Assembly (NCBI GenBank): GCA_023128635.1 | Contig: JAGMDP010000103.1 | Span: 1 to 14,094 of the forward strand | Origin: Candidatus Heimdallarchaeota archaeon | Lineage (GTDB): Archaea; Asgardarchaeota; Heimdallarchaeia; JABLTI01 | Reading direction: 5' to 3' | Length of the DNA stretch: 14,094 nt | Part shown: positions 14,013-14,094 of the stretch, piece after piece | How positions within the stretch are numbered: position 1 is the first letter of the stretch | Layout of the letters: each line of letters starts with the position of its first letter | The notes under the pieces: model-generated | Told to the model about the DNA's origin: nothing | Databases searched by the model: none | What the model saw: only the letters and a program-made list of their open reading frames with translations | Translations under genes and position numbers: made by a program

Positions 14013-14094
14013 GAATTTTAAAAAACCTATGGTAACTTTCTTCAATTTTCTCGGAAAAAGAAATTAGTACTAAAAGGTAATATCTGTTAACTAC

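Noticed and set aside
13998..14014. GTGATGA followed by CTGA, like boxes C and D of a guide RNA
   Set aside because: Only five bases separate the boxes, too few for a guide, and no C'/D' pair is visible; the palindrome explains the sequence better.
1..14094. CRISPR arrays, insertion sequences, tRNA genes and toxin-antitoxin or defence cassettes
   Set aside because: I looked for direct repeats with regular spacing, transposase motifs, cloverleaf patterns and small gene pairs in the gaps and found none that could be supported.

Overview
The window is a gene-dense, A+T-rich stretch of an archaeal chromosome. Four observations point to an archaeon. The ribosomal cluster L7Ae - eS28 - eL24 is archaeal/eukaryotic in type. 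A 7S (SRP) RNA of archaeal form is present. TATA-like boxes lie about 25 bases before the predicted starts. The tRNA thiolase resembles Ncs6/CTU1 and the isoprenoid isomerase is of the type-2 kind. The bacterial-style aconitase and citrate synthase, the HEAT-repeat proteins and the membrane-anchored extracytoplasmic protein would fit an Asgard archaeon, possibly of the Heimdallarchaeia type. That lineage call is inference; no single gene here proves it.

Layout from left to right: the C-terminal part of a small coiled-coil protein with a tail membrane anchor (+), tail to tail with a two-membrane-segment surface protein (-). A divergent promoter region then leads to a HEAT-repeat protein (+). 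The type-2 isopentenyl-diphosphate isomerase follows with its own TATA box and is closely coupled to a second HEAT-repeat protein. Next comes the ribosomal operon L7Ae, eS28, eL24, closed by a hairpin and T-tract. An unrecognised protein with a TPR-like N-terminus (+) follows, converging on the SRP RNA gene, which is on the minus strand and is the only RNA gene I can see. To its right is an FMN-dependent alpha-hydroxy-acid-dehydrogenase-like enzyme with an N-terminal cysteine cluster, then a two-gene operon of citrate synthase and aconitase A. The right end is a minus-strand pair: a site-2 protease homologue followed by the Ncs6/CTU1 tRNA thiolase.

Most of this is housekeeping: translation (three r-proteins, SRP RNA, wobble-uridine thiolation), membrane-lipid precursor synthesis (isomerase) and entry into the citric acid cycle (citrate synthase plus aconitase). 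Protein secretion or membrane proteolysis (SRP RNA, site-2 protease) is a looser theme. I see no mobile element, CRISPR array, tRNA or defence system. The least explained parts are the surface protein with a reprolysin-like HELGHN string, the TPR-like protein beside the ribosomal cluster, the HEAT-repeat proteins around the isomerase, and several inverted repeats near promoters. I do not see convincing evidence of a wholly new multi-gene system.
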